Shown here: one piece after another, positions 38,410 through 49,220 of the stretch | How positions within the stretch are numbered: position 1 is the stretch's first letter | How the letters are laid out: the number at the start of each line of letters is the position of its first letter | Assembly: GCF_017654485.1 (NCBI RefSeq) | Contig: NZ_CP061091.1 | Location: 881,501-945,500 of the forward strand | DNA: 64,000 nt | Origin: Roseomonas marmotae | GTDB taxonomy: Bacteria > Pseudomonadota > Alphaproteobacteria > Acetobacterales > Acetobacteraceae | Direction of reading: 5' to 3' | The notes under the pieces: generated by a model | What the model was told of the DNA's origin: nothing | Database searches by the model: none | What the model saw: only the letters and a program-made list of their open reading frames with translations | Translations under genes and position numbers: made by a program

Positions 38410-41214
38410 ATGGCAGACAACGGATCGGATATTAGCGAGCGCATGAGCGACCAGAACGAGCAGGACGGCGGCAAGAGCCGCCTGAGCCTTCGGCCCACCG
38501 GCCGGTTGGAACTCGGCAAGACCGAGCAGGCCGGCAGCGTGCGGCAATCGTTCAGCCATGGGCGCTCCAAGACTGTGCAGGTCGAGGTGGTGAAGAAGCG
38601 CGCCCCGGGCGCGCCGGCTCCCACCCAGAAGCCGGCGGGCGCCGCCACGGGCCCGCGCCCGGCGGGCGGCCCGCAGCGTGGGGCCTCTGGCCCGCAACGC
38701 GGCGGCGCGACCTCCGCCAATCGTCCCCTGAACCAGGGCGAGCAGGCCAACCGCCTGCGCGTGCTGGAGGAACATCGCCGGCAGGAAGCCCAGCGCGAGC
38801 GTGAGGCGCGTGAGCGTCAGGCGCTGATGCTGCGCTCGGCCGCGGAGGAAGCCGCCCGCAAGGCGGAAGAAGATCGCCGCGCCGCCGAGGAAGCCGCTGT
38901 CCGCGCCGAGCAGGAAGCGCGCGAGAAGGCCGAGGCCGAGGCCCGCCGCAAGGCCGAGGAGGAGGCGCGCCGCAACGCGCCGCCGTCGGCGCCCCAGCCT
39001 GCCGCCGCTCGTCCCGCGCCGCGCGACGGTGGCCGTGACGACAGCCGCGGCCCGCGCCCGGCTGGCATGCCGTCCCGTGCCGGTGGCCCTGGTGCCGCCG
39101 GCCCCGGCGGTGGTTTCCGCCGCCCCGGCGCGCCGGCCCCGGCCGCCGCGCCCGGTGCTGCTCCCGGCGCTCCGCCGCGCCTGACGCTGCGTGGCCGCGA
39201 CGAGGGTGGCGAGGAAGAGCGCCGCGCCCCCGCGCGCCGGCCGATGGGTGGCCCGCTGGCCGCCAAGAAGCCGATGCCGGTGCCGGTCAAGAAGACCCCG
39301 GTGACCGACCGTCGTCGTGACGGCCGCATCGATGTCGCCGCCGCGATCGAGGGCGAGGACGAGCGCAGCCGCTCCATGGCTTCCGTCCGCCGCGCCCGTG
39401 AGCGTGAGCGCCGGCAGCAGGAGCTGCAGCGCCTGCGCTCCGATGGCGTGAAGGTCGTCCGTGACGTGGTGGTGCCGGAAGCCATCACGGTACAGGAACT
39501 CGCCAACCGCATGGCCGCACGTGGCGGCGAGGTGGTGAAGGCGCTGTTCCGCATGGGCGTGATGGCGACGCTGACCCAGACCATCGATGCCGATACGGCG
39601 GAGCTGGTGGTCAACGAATTCGGCCACCGCGTGCGCCGCGTGTCGGAAGCCGATGTCGAGCAGGGCCTGGAAGGCCTGACCGATGTCGAGGCCGACCTGC
39701 AGCCCCGCGCGCCCGTCGTGACCATCATGGGCCATGTCGACCACGGCAAGACCAGCCTGCTGGACGCGCTGCGCAAGACCGATGTGGCGGCGCGCGAGGC
39801 CGGTGGCATCACGCAGCATATCGGCGCCTATCAGGTGACGCTCGAAGGCGGCCAGAAGATCACCTTCCTGGACACGCCGGGCCACGAGGCCTTCACGGCC
39901 ATGCGGGCCCGCGGCGCTTCCGTGACGGATATGGTTGTGCTGGTGGTCGCGGCCGACGACGGCGTGATGCCGCAGACGATCGAGGCCATCAACCACGCCA
40001 AGGCGGCCGGCGTGCCGATCATCGTGGCGGTCAACAAGATCGACAAGGAAGGCGTCAACCTCGACCGCGTGCGGCAGGAACTGCTGCAGCATGAGATCGT
40101 GGTGGAAAGCCTGGGCGGCGACACGATGGAGATCCCGGTCTCCGCGCTGAAGGGTACCAACCTGGACAAGCTGCAGGAAGCCATCCTGCTGCAGGCCGAG
40201 GTGCTGGACCTTAAGGCGAACCCGGACCGCGCCGCAGAGGGTGCCGTGATCGAGTCGAAGCTCGACAAGGGCCGTGGCCCCGTGGCCACCGTGCTGGTCC
40301 AGAAGGGCACGCTGCGCCAGGGCGACCTGGTGGTGGCGGGCACCGAATGGGGCCGCGTGCGCGCCATGCTGGACGACAAGGGCCGCCAGGTGAAGGAGGC
40401 GGGCCCGAGCCTGCCGGTCGAGATCCTGGGCCTGTCCGGCGTGCCGACCGCTGGCGAGACCTTCGTGGCCGTGGAGAATGAGAGCCGGGCGCGCGAGATC
40501 TCCGAATACCGTCAGCGCGTGGCCCGCGAGAAGCAGGCCGCCGCCGCCGGTGCCGCCCGTGGCACGCTGGCCGACATGATGGCGCGCGTCGCCGCCGGCC
40601 AGCAGAAGGAGGTTGCCGTCGTCGTCAAGGCCGACGTGCAGGGCTCCGCCGAGGCGCTGGCCGTGACGCTGAACAAGCTGTCGCGCGACGAGGTGAAGGT
40701 CCGCCTGCTGCATAGCGGCGTGGGCCAGATCACCGAGAGCGACATCCAGCTTGCGAAGGCGTCCAACGCCATCGTCGTGGCCTTCAACGTCCGGGCGACC
40801 ACCCAGGCGCGGGAGATGGCCAACCGCGACGGCGTCGAGATCCGCTACTACTCCATCATCTACCAGGTGGCGGACGACGTGGAGGCGATGGTGCGCGGCA
40901 AGCTGGCGCCCATCCAGCGCGAGAAGTTCCTGGGCTACGCGCAGATCCTCGAGGTCTTCGAGGTCAAGCGCCTGGGCAAGATCGCCGGCTGCCGCGTCAC
41001 CGATGGCGTGGTCAAGCGTGGCTGCGGCGTCCGCCTGCTGCGCGACGGCGTGGTGATCCACCAGGGCGAGCTGGCGACGCTGCGCCGCTTCAAGGACGAC
41101 GTGAAGGAAGTCACGAACGGCTACGAATGCGGTATGAGCTTCGCCCATTACGACGACATCCGCGTCGGCGACCAGATCGAGTGCTACGAGACCGAGACCG
41201 TCGCCGCCGTCTGA
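38410..41214 (+). CDS. infB: Translation initiation factor IF-2
   Basis: This 934-residue GTPase brings initiator tRNA to the ribosome. The N-terminal 300 residues are Ala/Arg/Glu-rich, with a long coiled coil ([20 protein letters not shown]), then a Pro/Gly-rich linker. The G-domain has [14 protein letters not shown] (G1), [14 protein letters not shown] (G2), DTPGHEAF (G3), NKID (G4) and SALKG (G5). The C-terminal domains end [13 protein letters not shown] 38410 lacks a strong Shine-Dalgarno; MSDQNE at 38443 is an alternative. Confidence 0.97.
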   Translation: MADNGSDISERMSDQNEQDGGKSRLSLRPTGRLELGKTEQAGSVRQSFSHGRSKTVQVEVVKKRAPGAPAPTQKPAGAATGPRPAGGPQRGASGPQRGGATSANRPLNQGEQANRLRVLEEHRRQEAQREREARERQALMLRSAAEEAARKAEEDRRAAEEAAVRAEQEAREKAEAEARRKAEEEARRNAPPSAPQPAAARPAPRDGGRDDSRGPRPAGMPSRAGGPGAAGPGGGFRRPGAPAPAAAPGAAPGAPPRLTLRGRDEGGEEERRAPARRPMGGPLAAKKPMPVPVKKTPVTDRRRDGRIDVAAAIEGEDERSRSMASVRRARERERRQQELQRLRSDGVKVVRDVVVPEAITVQELANRMAARGGEVVKALFRMGVMATLTQTIDADTAELVVNEFGHRVRRVSEADVEQGLEGLTDVEADLQPRAPVVTIMGHVDHGKTSLLDALRKTDVAAREAGGITQHIGAYQVTLEGGQKITFLDTPGHEAFTAMRARGASVTDMVVLVVAADDGVMPQTIEAINHAKAAGVPIIVAVNKIDKEGVNLDRVRQELLQHEIVVESLGGDTMEIPVSALKGTNLDKLQEAILLQAEVLDLKANPDRAAEGAVIESKLDKGRGPVATVLVQKGTLRQGDLVVAGTEWGRVRAMLDDKGRQVKEAGPSLPVEILGLSGVPTAGETFVAVENESRAREISEYRQRVAREKQAAAAGAARGTLADMMARVAAGQQKEVAVVVKADVQGSAEALAVTLNKLSRDEVKVRLLHSGVGQITESDIQLAKASNAIVVAFNVRATTQAREMANRDGVEIRYYSIIYQVADDVEAMVRGKLAPIQREKFLGYAQILEVFEVKRLGKIAGCRVTDGVVKRGCGVRLLRDGVVIHQGELATLRRFKDDVKEVTNGYECGMSFAHYDDIRVGDQIECYETETVAAV

Positions 41215-41246
41215 GGCTCGATTAAGAGCTTCAGGCCAACCGATAC

Positions 41247-41277
41247 GCAGCCCGGCGGGTCAATCCCGCCGGGCTGC
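41247..41277 (+). other. Strong hairpin between infB and rbfA
   Basis: A perfect 13-bp stem, GCAGCCCGGCGGG with CCCGCCGGGCTGC, closes on TCAAT. No T-tract follows, so it is not a standard terminator. It may be an RNA-processing or stability element, or limit read-through to rbfA. Confidence 0.6.
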
Positions 41278-41303
41278 GGCACTTTCCGGAAGACCCCATC
41301 ACC

Positions 41304-41756
41304 ATGGCCAAGCAACCGGCCGGCAGCGGCCCCAGCCAGCGCATGCTCCGCGTCGCGGAAGAAGTGCGGCACGCGCTTTCCGCCGTCTTCACCCGCGGCG
41401 AGATCCATGATGAGGCGCTCTACGACGCGCGCATCACCGTGACCGAGGTGCGCGCCTCTCCCGACCTCAAGCACATGACCTGCTTCGTCAGCGCCCTCGG
41501 CCGTAAGCCGAAGGCGGAGGAGCTGGAAGGACTGCGCCGTATCCAGCCATGGCTGCGGAAGCAGGTGGCGCAGGCAGTGCGGCTGAAATTCGCTCCCCAG
41601 CTGCATTTCCAGCCCGATGAGGCGTTGGAATATGCCGCGCGCATCGACAGCGTCATGCGCCGGCCCGAGGTGCTGCAGGACCTCTCGCCTGCCAAGCCGG
41701 CTGCCGAAGTCCCGGCGACAGAAGGTCCCGGGACTGAAGGCGACGGCAAGGCATGA
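41304..41756 (+). CDS. rbfA: Ribosome-binding factor A
   Basis: The protein has 150 residues. RMLRVAEEVRHALSAVFTRG, ITVTEVRASPDLKHMTCFVS and RYA-type text (LKFAPQLHFQPDEALEYAAR) identify RbfA, a KH-fold factor needed for 16S rRNA processing and 30S maturation. A Glu/Pro/Ala tail (PAEVPATEGPGTEGDGKA) follows the domain. Its stop overlaps the thioesterase start. Confidence 0.95.
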   Translation: MAKQPAGSGPSQRMLRVAEEVRHALSAVFTRGEIHDEALYDARITVTEVRASPDLKHMTCFVSALGRKPKAEELEGLRRIQPWLRKQVAQAVRLKFAPQLHFQPDEALEYAARIDSVMRRPEVLQDLSPAKPAAEVPATEGPGTEGDGKA

Positions 41757-42151
41757 GCAGCCGCACCGAGCCGGCGGACCCACCGCAGGGGGCGCCGGTC
41801 ATCCGCATCACGGCCATGCCACAGAATACCAACCCGGCCGGCGATATCTTCGGCGGCTGGCTGATGGGGTTGATGGACCTGGCGGGCGCTTCCGCCGCCA
41901 CCCGCCGCGTCCGCGGCCGCTGCGCCACCGTGGCGGTGGAGGCGATGAGCTTCATCTCTCCCGTCCGCGTCGGTGACGAGGTCTCCTGCTACGCGGAGGT
42001 CATCTCCACCGGCCGCACCTCCCTGAAGGTCAGGGTGGAAGCCTGGCGGCGGGAGCAGGAAGGCGACCACATGAACCGCGTGACCGACGCGGTGTTTACC
42101 TTCGTGGCGCTGGACCAGACCGGGCGCCCGCGCCCGGTTCCCGCCGCCTGA
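41753..42151 (+). CDS. Acyl-CoA thioesterase (YciA-like hotdog)
   Basis: A 132-residue hotdog-fold thioesterase. It has ITAMPQNTNPAGDIFGGWLM with the catalytic Asn/Asp of the YciA group, VAVEAMSFISPVRVGDEVSC and VTDAVFTFVALDQTGRPRPV. Such enzymes release free CoA from medium- and long-chain acyl-CoA. Sitting between rbfA and truB, with an ATGA overlap to rbfA, it is the only metabolic gene in this translation operon. Confidence 0.9.
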   Translation: MSSRTEPADPPQGAPVIRITAMPQNTNPAGDIFGGWLMGLMDLAGASAATRRVRGRCATVAVEAMSFISPVRVGDEVSCYAEVISTGRTSLKVRVEAWRREQEGDHMNRVTDAVFTFVALDQTGRPRPVPAA

Positions 42152-42180
42152 GTCAAAGACTGGACTGGACACGCGCAAGA

Positions 42181-43182
42181 ATGCCTCGCCCGAACCGCAA
42201 GCCGCGCGGAATTCCGCTCGATGGTTGGCTGATCGTCGACAAGCCCACCGGCATGGGCTCGACCGACGTGGTCAACAAGCTCAAGCGCGCCTTCAATGCC
42301 CAGAAAGTGGGCCATGGCGGCACGCTGGACCCGCTGGCGACCGGCGTGCTGCCGATCGCCTTCGGCGCCGCCACCAAGACCGTTCCCTATGTGATGGACG
42401 GCACCAAGACCTATCGCTTCACGCTGAGATTTGGCGAGTTGCGTGATACCGACGACGCGGATGGCAAGGTCATCGAGACCTCCGACGCCCGCCCGACGGA
42501 CGAGGCCATCCGCGCCGCGCTGCCCGCCTTCATCGGCGACATCATGCAGGTGCCGCCGATCTTCTCGGCCATCAAGGTGAATGGCGAGCGCGCCTATGAC
42601 ATGGCGCGCGAGGGGCAGGCCGTGGAGCTCGCCCCCCGCCCGGCGCGGGTGGACCGTTTCGAGCTGGAATCGCGCCCCGATGCCGATACGGCCATCTTCA
42701 CGGTGCAGTCGGGCAAGGGCGTCTATATGCGGAGCCTGGCGCGCGACATCGCGCGCGCGGTGGGGACGGTGGGGCATATCGCAACCCTGCGCCGCATGCG
42801 GGTCGGGCCTTTCCTTGAGGAAGCGGCGATTCCACTGGACAAGCTGGTCGGATCGGGGGATACCCCGCCTCCTTCCCCGGACCTTCTGTTACCCGTAACG
42901 ACCGCGCTGGCCGACATCCCGGCACTGGCCCTAACGGAAGCAGAGGCTGCCCGCCTGTCATTTGGTCAGACCATGTCCCTGGTCGACCTGATGGGGCGGA
43001 TCCCGGACGACGCCGACCCCGAAGGGGGTCTGGTGCGCGCGATGGCGGGGGGGCGCCTGAAGGGCCTCGCCAGGCTCGAATCCGGTCTCCTGAGGCCGGA
43101 ACGCTGGCTGGGCCCGGGTGAGACGACATTTGTCGCGCCGATGCTCGTGGGCACGGATGCCGACCCTGATTTGAAAGGCTGA
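42181..43182 (+). CDS. truB: tRNA pseudouridine-55 synthase
   Basis: The enzyme has 333 residues. The catalytic Asp lies in [18 protein letters not shown], preceded by [20 protein letters not shown]. Other family text is [40 protein letters not shown] and [20 protein letters not shown]. The C-terminal PUA-like part is present. It forms pseudouridine 55 in the T-loop of tRNAs. rpsO begins 5 nt after the stop. Confidence 0.96.
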   Translation: MPRPNRKPRGIPLDGWLIVDKPTGMGSTDVVNKLKRAFNAQKVGHGGTLDPLATGVLPIAFGAATKTVPYVMDGTKTYRFTLRFGELRDTDDADGKVIETSDARPTDEAIRAALPAFIGDIMQVPPIFSAIKVNGERAYDMAREGQAVELAPRPARVDRFELESRPDADTAIFTVQSGKGVYMRSLARDIARAVGTVGHIATLRRMRVGPFLEEAAIPLDKLVGSGDTPPPSPDLLLPVTTALADIPALALTEAEAARLSFGQTMSLVDLMGRIPDDADPEGGLVRAMAGGRLKGLARLESGLLRPERWLGPGETTFVAPMLVGTDADPDLKG

Positions 43183-43187
43183 AGCCG

Positions 43188-43460
43188 ATGTCGACTGTGA
43201 CCGCTGAGCGTCGCGCCGAGATCATCAAGGAATACGCGCTGAAGGAAGGCGATACCGGGAGCCCCGAAGTGCAGGTCGCCCTGCTCTCCGAGCGCATCTC
43301 CTCGCTGACCGAGCACCTGAAGGTCCACCCGAAGGACTTCCACAGCCGCCGTGGCCTGCTGGTGCTGGTCGGTCAGCGCCGTGGCCTGCTGGACTACACC
43401 AAGAAGAAGAGCCAGGCCCGCTATGAGAGCCTGATCGGCCGCCTCGGCCTGCGTCGCTGA
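43188..43460 (+). CDS. rpsO: 30S ribosomal protein S15
   Basis: The protein has 90 residues. [40 protein letters not shown] and [20 protein letters not shown] are canonical S15. It binds the central domain of 16S rRNA. It is last in the operon and is followed by an intrinsic terminator. In other bacteria S15 represses its own translation; I did not identify the RNA element here. Confidence 0.97.
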   Translation: MSTVTAERRAEIIKEYALKEGDTGSPEVQVALLSERISSLTEHLKVHPKDFHSRRGLLVLVGQRRGLLDYTKKKSQARYESLIGRLGLRR

Positions 43461-43485
43461 ACGACGCGCCTTCGCGCTGAAAAGA

Positions 43486-43519
43486 ACGCCGGTCTCCGCA
43501 AGGAGGCCGGCGTTTTTTC
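43486..43519 (+). terminator. Intrinsic terminator of the rimP-rpsO operon
   Basis: AACGCCGGTCTCC pairs with GGAGGCCGGCGTT (one G.T) around GCAA and is followed by TTTT and C. It ends the translation operon 25 bases past rpsO. Confidence 0.92.
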
Positions 43520-43568
43520 TTGCCCGCCGCCAGCCGCCTGGAGGCCTGGGGACGGAGTCTGCGGCTGC

Positions 43569-44501
43569 TTACGCGGCCTGATAGGCCAGAACCGCCGCCG
43601 CCAGGTCTTCCCCTGCCCAACCTACAGACTTGAACAGCGTGATCTCCTCCGCCTCACGCCGCCCGAGATGCGTGCCGCGGCAGAGGTCGAAGAGATCGGC
43701 CTGGATATGCCCGGCATCGATCGCGCCTTCCACGATGGCCTGCACCACGTCCCCTGCCTCGGCCAGTGCGCCGGCGCGGGTATCGACGAAAAGCCGGGCG
43801 CGGCGGACCAGGGTGCTGTCGCTCTCCCGCATATCTCGGCGGAAGGCGCCGACGAGGTCGACATGCGTGCCCGGCGCCACCGCCGCGCCGTCGAACAGCG
43901 GCGTGGTGGAGAGGGTGGCGGCGGTAACGATATCCGCCCCGGCGGGGTCGGGTTCCGCCACCGCGTGGGCGGGCAGCCCGGATTCGGCCAGGATTCTGGC
44001 CAGGCGAGCCGCGCTCTCGGGCCGGCGGGACCAGACACGGACCTCCCGCAGCGGGAAACGCTCGGCATAGGCTTCCGCCAGGGCATGGGCCACCTTGCCG
44101 CTGCCCAGCAGCAGCAGCCGGCTGCTCTCCGGCCGCGCGAGATAGGTGGCCGCCAGCACGCTGGCGGCGGCGGTGCGGCGGTCCGTCAGCATGCTGCCGT
44201 CCAGCATGCAGAGCGGCTGCCCGCTTTCCCCGTCCGAGAGCAGATAGACCGAATGCACGGCCTGCATGCCGGGGCTTCGCGCATTGGACGGATTCACATG
44301 GACGATCTTCACGCCGGTGAAGCGGTGCGGCTGCCAGGCCGGCATCAGCAGCAGTGTGCCCTCGGCTGCATCCTTTTGCGGCAGCGGATGACTGTGGCGC
44401 AGCGGCGCCTCGCAGCCTTCCTCGAAGATCCGCCGCAATGCCTCGCGCAGGGGAGGCCAGGGCAGGCGGTCCGCCGTTTCCGTCTTGTTCAGGATGCGCA
44501 T
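43569..44501 (-). CDS. Ornithine cyclodeaminase / mu-crystallin family protein
   Basis: A 310-residue NAD(P)-dependent enzyme. Family marks are FTGVKIVHVNPSNARSPGMQ, LCMLDGSMLTDRRTAAASVL, LLLGSGKVAHALAEAYAERF (Rossmann loop) and VDLVGAFRRDMRESDSTLV. Members include ornithine cyclodeaminase, alanine dehydrogenase and pyrroline-2-carboxylate reductase, which cannot be distinguished here. The genomic link with the divergent amino-acid transporter suggests amino-acid metabolism. Confidence 0.85.
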   Translation of the reverse strand: MRILNKTETADRLPWPPLREALRRIFEEGCEAPLRHSHPLPQKDAAEGTLLLMPAWQPHRFTGVKIVHVNPSNARSPGMQAVHSVYLLSDGESGQPLCMLDGSMLTDRRTAAASVLAATYLARPESSRLLLLGSGKVAHALAEAYAERFPLREVRVWSRRPESAARLARILAESGLPAHAVAEPDPAGADIVTAATLSTTPLFDGAAVAPGTHVDLVGAFRRDMRESDSTLVRRARLFVDTRAGALAEAGDVVQAIVEGAIDAGHIQADLFDLCRGTHLGRREAEEITLFKSVGWAGEDLAAAVLAYQAA

Positions 44502-44775
44502 GGTGGCTGCGGCCTCCGCCAGTAGGGACGGGGAGCATTGTCACGGGCCTCGCCATAGGCGGCAAGTCGCTGGCGCGCCCCTTGCTTGTCAGGCGAGAAA
44601 GAGCCTTCTCGTTCTTCGAAACGGTATGGCACCATTGCGCCGCGATCATGGCAGGTCTAGGGCTGCCATGGTCGTTGCGAAAGCTTGATCATTGCCTCGG
44701 CACCGGCCCCTGGACGGCAGCCTGGCTACCCGCCGGCACGCCGTGCGGCGGTGGACTATGGATTAGGAGAACAGA

Positions 44776-45822
44776 ATGAAGCCGACACGGCTTGCTACTC
44801 TCCGCGCACTTGGCGCGGCAGCCCTCCTCACCGCTGCGGCTCTGCCGGCGGTGGCCCAGCAGCCCGCCGCCCCGAATGGCGCGACGCTGGACGCCGTCAA
44901 GGCGCGGGGTACCCTGGTCTGCGGCGTGAACACCGGCCTCGCCGGCTTCGCGCAGCCTGACAGCCAGGGCGTCTGGAAGGGGTTTGACGTCGATTACTGC
45001 CGTGCCGTCGCGGTGGCCATCTTCAATGATCCCAGCAAGGTCCGCTATGTGCCGACCACGGCGCAGAACCGTTTCACGGCGCTGCAATCCGGCGAAGTGG
45101 ACATGGCGGCGCGCAACACCACCGTGACGCTGTCGCGGGACACCTCGCTCGGCTTCGATTTTCCGGCCATCAACTTCTATGATGGCCAGGGCTTCATGGT
45201 GAAGGCCAGCACCGGCGTGAACTCGGCCACGGAACTGGATGGCGCCACCATCTGCGTCCAGCCCGGCACCACGACCGAGCAGAACCTGACGGACTGGGCG
45301 CGGGCCAACAAGATCAACTTCACCCCGGTCGTGATCGAGCGGCTGGAGGAGCTGGTCAGCGCCTATGCCGCCGGCCGTTGCGACGCCTATACCACCGACG
45401 TCTCCGGCCTGGCCGCTACCCGTTCGGCCCAGCCGAACCCGGCCGAGCACAAGATCCTGCCGGAAGTGATCAGCAAGGAGCCGCTGGGCCCCTTCGTGCG
45501 CCAGGGCGACCCGCGCTTCGCGGATATCGTGCGCTGGACGCATAACGCGCTGCTCTCGGCCGAGGAACTGGGCATCACCAGCGCCAATGTCGACAAGGCG
45601 GTCTCCGAGGATACCCGCCCCGAAGCGCAGCGCCTGCTGGGCAAGAACGGCGACCTCGGCAAGATGCTGGGCCTGGACAATGCCTGGGCGGCGAACGTTA
45701 TCAAGAAGATCGGCAACTACGGGGAGATCTTCAGCCGCAACCTGGAGCCGATCGGCATCCAGCGCGGCCCGAACGCGCAGTGGACCCAGGGCGGTCTGCA
45801 GTACTCGCCGCCGTTCCGGTGA
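44776..45822 (+). CDS. aapJ: General L-amino-acid ABC transporter, binding protein
   Basis: A 348-residue periplasmic solute-binding protein with a signal peptide (about 1-29, ...ALPAVAQQ). Signature text is RGTLVCGVNTGLAGFAQPD, GVWKGFDVDYCRAVAVAIFN, SGEVDMAARNTTVTLSRDTS and ERLEELVSAYAAGRCDAYTT, very close to AapJ/BztA. It captures a broad range of L-amino acids. AGGAG lies 5-8 nt before the ATG. It is followed by a terminator-like hairpin and then the permeases. Confidence 0.94.
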   Translation: MKPTRLATLRALGAAALLTAAALPAVAQQPAAPNGATLDAVKARGTLVCGVNTGLAGFAQPDSQGVWKGFDVDYCRAVAVAIFNDPSKVRYVPTTAQNRFTALQSGEVDMAARNTTVTLSRDTSLGFDFPAINFYDGQGFMVKASTGVNSATELDGATICVQPGTTTEQNLTDWARANKINFTPVVIERLEELVSAYAAGRCDAYTTDVSGLAATRSAQPNPAEHKILPEVISKEPLGPFVRQGDPRFADIVRWTHNALLSAEELGITSANVDKAVSEDTRPEAQRLLGKNGDLGKMLGLDNAWAANVIKKIGNYGEIFSRNLEPIGIQRGPNAQWTQGGLQYSPPFR

Positions 45823-45834
45823 CATGACAGGCGG

Positions 45835-45865
45835 ACGGCCAGGGGGTAACCCCTGGCCGTTTGTT
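45835..45865 (+). terminator. Intercistronic terminator between aapJ and aapQ
   Basis: ACGGCCAGGGG pairs perfectly with CCCCTGGCCGT around GTAA and is followed by TTGTT. It would allow excess binding protein over permease, a known pattern in ABC operons. Confidence 0.75.
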
Positions 45866-45938
45866 CCATCCCGGCAGCCCGGAAGGCCCCCGGCAGACAG
45901 GGCCAGGGCGCGCATGACAAAGCAAAGAGGCTTCCTGC

Positions 45939-47141
45939 ATGTCCGATTCCGCCGTCGATCCTCGGCTGTTGCGAGCACCGCCGAAACGCGGGATGCGCCT
46001 CTCCTGGGCGGATGAGCGGTTCCGCGCCATCATCTGGCAGGTGTTGATCGTCGGCGTTGTGGCCGGCATCGTCTGGTGGTTGGTCCGCAATACCCAGTAC
46101 AACCTCGAGGTCCGGCGCATCGCCACGGGCTTCGGTTTCCTGAACCGCGAGGCGGGTCTGCCCATCGCGGAATCCCTGGTGCCCTATACCCCCGCCAGCA
46201 CCTATGCGCGGGCGCTGCTGGTCGGCGTGCTGAACACGCTGAAGGTGGCTGTGATCGGCGTCGTCCTGGCGACCATCCTGGGCACGCTGATCGGCATCGC
46301 CCGGCTGTCGAAGAACTGGCTGCTCTCCAAGCTCGCCGGTGTCTATATCGAGGTCATCCGCGACGTGCCGCTGCTGCTGCAGCTGCTGTTCTGGTACACT
46401 CTCATGCAGACCCTGCCGGCGCCCCGGCAGTCGCTCAACCCCGTCACCGGCGTCTTCCTCTCCAACCGCGGCCTGAAGCTGCCCTGGATTCAGTGGGAAG
46501 ACGCCCATAGCTTCGCGCTGCTCGGCATGGTGCTGGGTGCCGTGGCCACCTGGTTCTATGCCCGCAGCGCCCGCGCCAAGCAGATGCGGGACGGCCAGCC
46601 GCGCAAGGTCTGGCCGGTGGCGCTGGGGCTGATCATCGGCCTGCCGGTGGTGATCTGGGCCGCGATGGGCGCCCCCTGGCAGGGCGATATCCCGGCCCTG
46701 CGCGGCTTCAACTTCCAGGGCGGGATGTCCATCTCGCCCGAGTATTTCGCGCTGCTGGCGGGGCTCGTGACCTATACCGCAGCCTTCATCGCGGAGATCG
46801 TGCGCGCCGGTGTCCAGGCGGTGCCGCAGGGGCAGTGGGAAGCCTCAGAGGCGCTGGGCCTGCCGCGCGGGCGCATCATGCGGCTGATCGTGCTGCCGCA
46901 GGCGCTGCGCGTGATCGTGCCGCCGATGACCAGCCAGTATCTGAACCTGACCAAGAATTCCTCCCTGGCGGTTGCCATCGGCTACCAGGACATCGTCTCG
47001 ATCGCCAATACGACGTTGAACCAGACCGGACAGGCGATCGAGGGCATCACCATCATCATGGCGGTCTATCTGACCATCAGCCTGTCGATCAGCCTCTTCA
47101 TGAACTGGTATAATGAGCGCATCGCGCTGGTGGAGCGTTAA
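45939..47141 (+). CDS. aapQ: Amino-acid ABC transporter permease AapQ
   Basis: A 400-residue inner-membrane permease of the His/Glu/Gln/Arg family. The first helix is IIWQVLIVGVVAGIVWWLV. A transport domain has ARALLVGVLNTLKVAVIGVV, ARLSKNWLLSKLAGVYIEVI and the EAA loop EASEALGLPRGRIMRLIVLP. The long loop about 160-260 is typical of AapQ/BztB. It pairs with AapM. Confidence 0.93.
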   Translation: MSDSAVDPRLLRAPPKRGMRLSWADERFRAIIWQVLIVGVVAGIVWWLVRNTQYNLEVRRIATGFGFLNREAGLPIAESLVPYTPASTYARALLVGVLNTLKVAVIGVVLATILGTLIGIARLSKNWLLSKLAGVYIEVIRDVPLLLQLLFWYTLMQTLPAPRQSLNPVTGVFLSNRGLKLPWIQWEDAHSFALLGMVLGAVATWFYARSARAKQMRDGQPRKVWPVALGLIIGLPVVIWAAMGAPWQGDIPALRGFNFQGGMSISPEYFALLAGLVTYTAAFIAEIVRAGVQAVPQGQWEASEALGLPRGRIMRLIVLPQALRVIVPPMTSQYLNLTKNSSLAVAIGYQDIVSIANTTLNQTGQAIEGITIIMAVYLTISLSISLFMNWYNERIALVER

Positions 47142-47146
47142 AGCCC

Positions 47147-48301
47147 ATGGCCGAGACCCTCGCCGAATCCACGGCACCCCGCACCGCCGCCATCGGCCCC
47201 GCCGAGGAGCGCCGCCCGCCGATCAGCGTGGCCGGACCTGTGGCATGGCTGCGGACCCGACTCTTCTCCTCCTGGTGGTCCACCGCCGTCACGCTGGCGC
47301 TGGCCTATCTGATCATCCGCTGGACGATGGGTCTGGTGGACTGGGCCTTCGTCAACGCCATCTGGTCGGTGCCCGTCACCAATGGCCAGGCGCAGACCCA
47401 GGCCTGCCGGGCCCTGGATGGCAGCGGCGCCTGCTGGGCCGTGATCACGGAGAAGCACCGCTTCATCCTCTTCGGCACCTATCCCTATGACCAGCACTGG
47501 CGGCCGCTGCTCTGCATCCTGCTCTTCATCGGGCTCTATGTCGTCTCCGCCATGCGCCGGTTCTGGCGCCCGTCACTGGCGCTGATCTGGCTGGCCACGC
47601 TGGCCCTCATCGGCCTGCTGATGTGGGGCGGCGTCTTCGGCATGCCCTATGTGCCGCAGGAGCGCTGGGGCGGGCTGGTCATCACCCTCATCCTCTCCAC
47701 CTTCGGCATCGCCTTCGCCTTCCCGCTGGCGGTGCTGGTGGCGCTCGGCCGCCGCTCCCGCATGCCGGCCGTCAAGATGCTCTGCATCGTCTATGTGGAA
47801 CTGATCCGCGGCGTGCCGCTGATCAGCCTGCTGTTCATGGCCAGCGTCATGTTCCCGCTCTTCCTTCCGGAGGGCATGAACATCGACAAGCTGCTGCGCG
47901 CGCAGGTCGCCATCATCATCTTCGCCGCCGCCTATCTGGCGGAGGTGATCCGCGGCGGCCTCCAGGCCCTCTCCCGCGGGCAGTATGAGGCGGCGGAAGC
48001 GCTCGGCCTCTCCTACTGGCAGAAGACCGGGCTCATCATCCTGCCGCAGGCGCTGCGGCTGGTGATCCCACCACTGGTGAACACCTTCATCGGCCTGTTC
48101 AAGGACACGTCGCTGGTGCTGATCATCGGCATCTTCGACCTGCTGACCGCCGGCAAGACGGCGGTGGTGGAGCCGGCTTGGCAGGGCTTCGGCATCGAGG
48201 TCTATGTCTTCGTCGGCCTGATCTATTTCGTCTTCTGCTTCGCCATGTCCCGCTACAGCCAGGGGCTGGAGGCGGAGCTGAACCGCCACCGGGCACGCTG
48301 A
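47147..48301 (+). CDS. aapM: Amino-acid ABC transporter permease AapM
   Basis: The protein has 384 residues and is the second permease. The EAA loop is EAAEALGLSYWQKTGLIILP; other family text is YVELIRGVPLISLLFMASVM and GLFKDTSLVLIIGIFDLLTA. Its N-terminal region has the extra helices and the loop with two Cys (ACRALDGSGACWAVI), as in AapM/BztC. It starts 5 nt after aapQ. Confidence 0.93.
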   Translation: MAETLAESTAPRTAAIGPAEERRPPISVAGPVAWLRTRLFSSWWSTAVTLALAYLIIRWTMGLVDWAFVNAIWSVPVTNGQAQTQACRALDGSGACWAVITEKHRFILFGTYPYDQHWRPLLCILLFIGLYVVSAMRRFWRPSLALIWLATLALIGLLMWGGVFGMPYVPQERWGGLVITLILSTFGIAFAFPLAVLVALGRRSRMPAVKMLCIVYVELIRGVPLISLLFMASVMFPLFLPEGMNIDKLLRAQVAIIIFAAAYLAEVIRGGLQALSRGQYEAAEALGLSYWQKTGLIILPQALRLVIPPLVNTFIGLFKDTSLVLIIGIFDLLTAGKTAVVEPAWQGFGIEVYVFVGLIYFVFCFAMSRYSQGLEAELNRHRAR

Positions 48302-48341
48302 TGCGCCGCAGCCCCCACACCATTGATCACGGAGCCTCCAG

Positions 48342-49130
<789 letters not shown>

Positions 49131-49220
49131 GCCCCGGGGGCGGCCAGCCGGCCGTCGGGGGGGCGGGCTTGCGCCGCAACCCCCCGAACCCCTATGCGTT
49201 CCGGCTGCACAAAACGCAGC

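Noticed and set aside
37957..41148. A 1063-codon open frame on the minus strand opposite infB
   Set aside because: It mirrors the infB codon pattern, is His/Leu/Gly-rich, crosses the ylxR gene and matches no protein family. High GC leaves few stop codons on the opposite strand.
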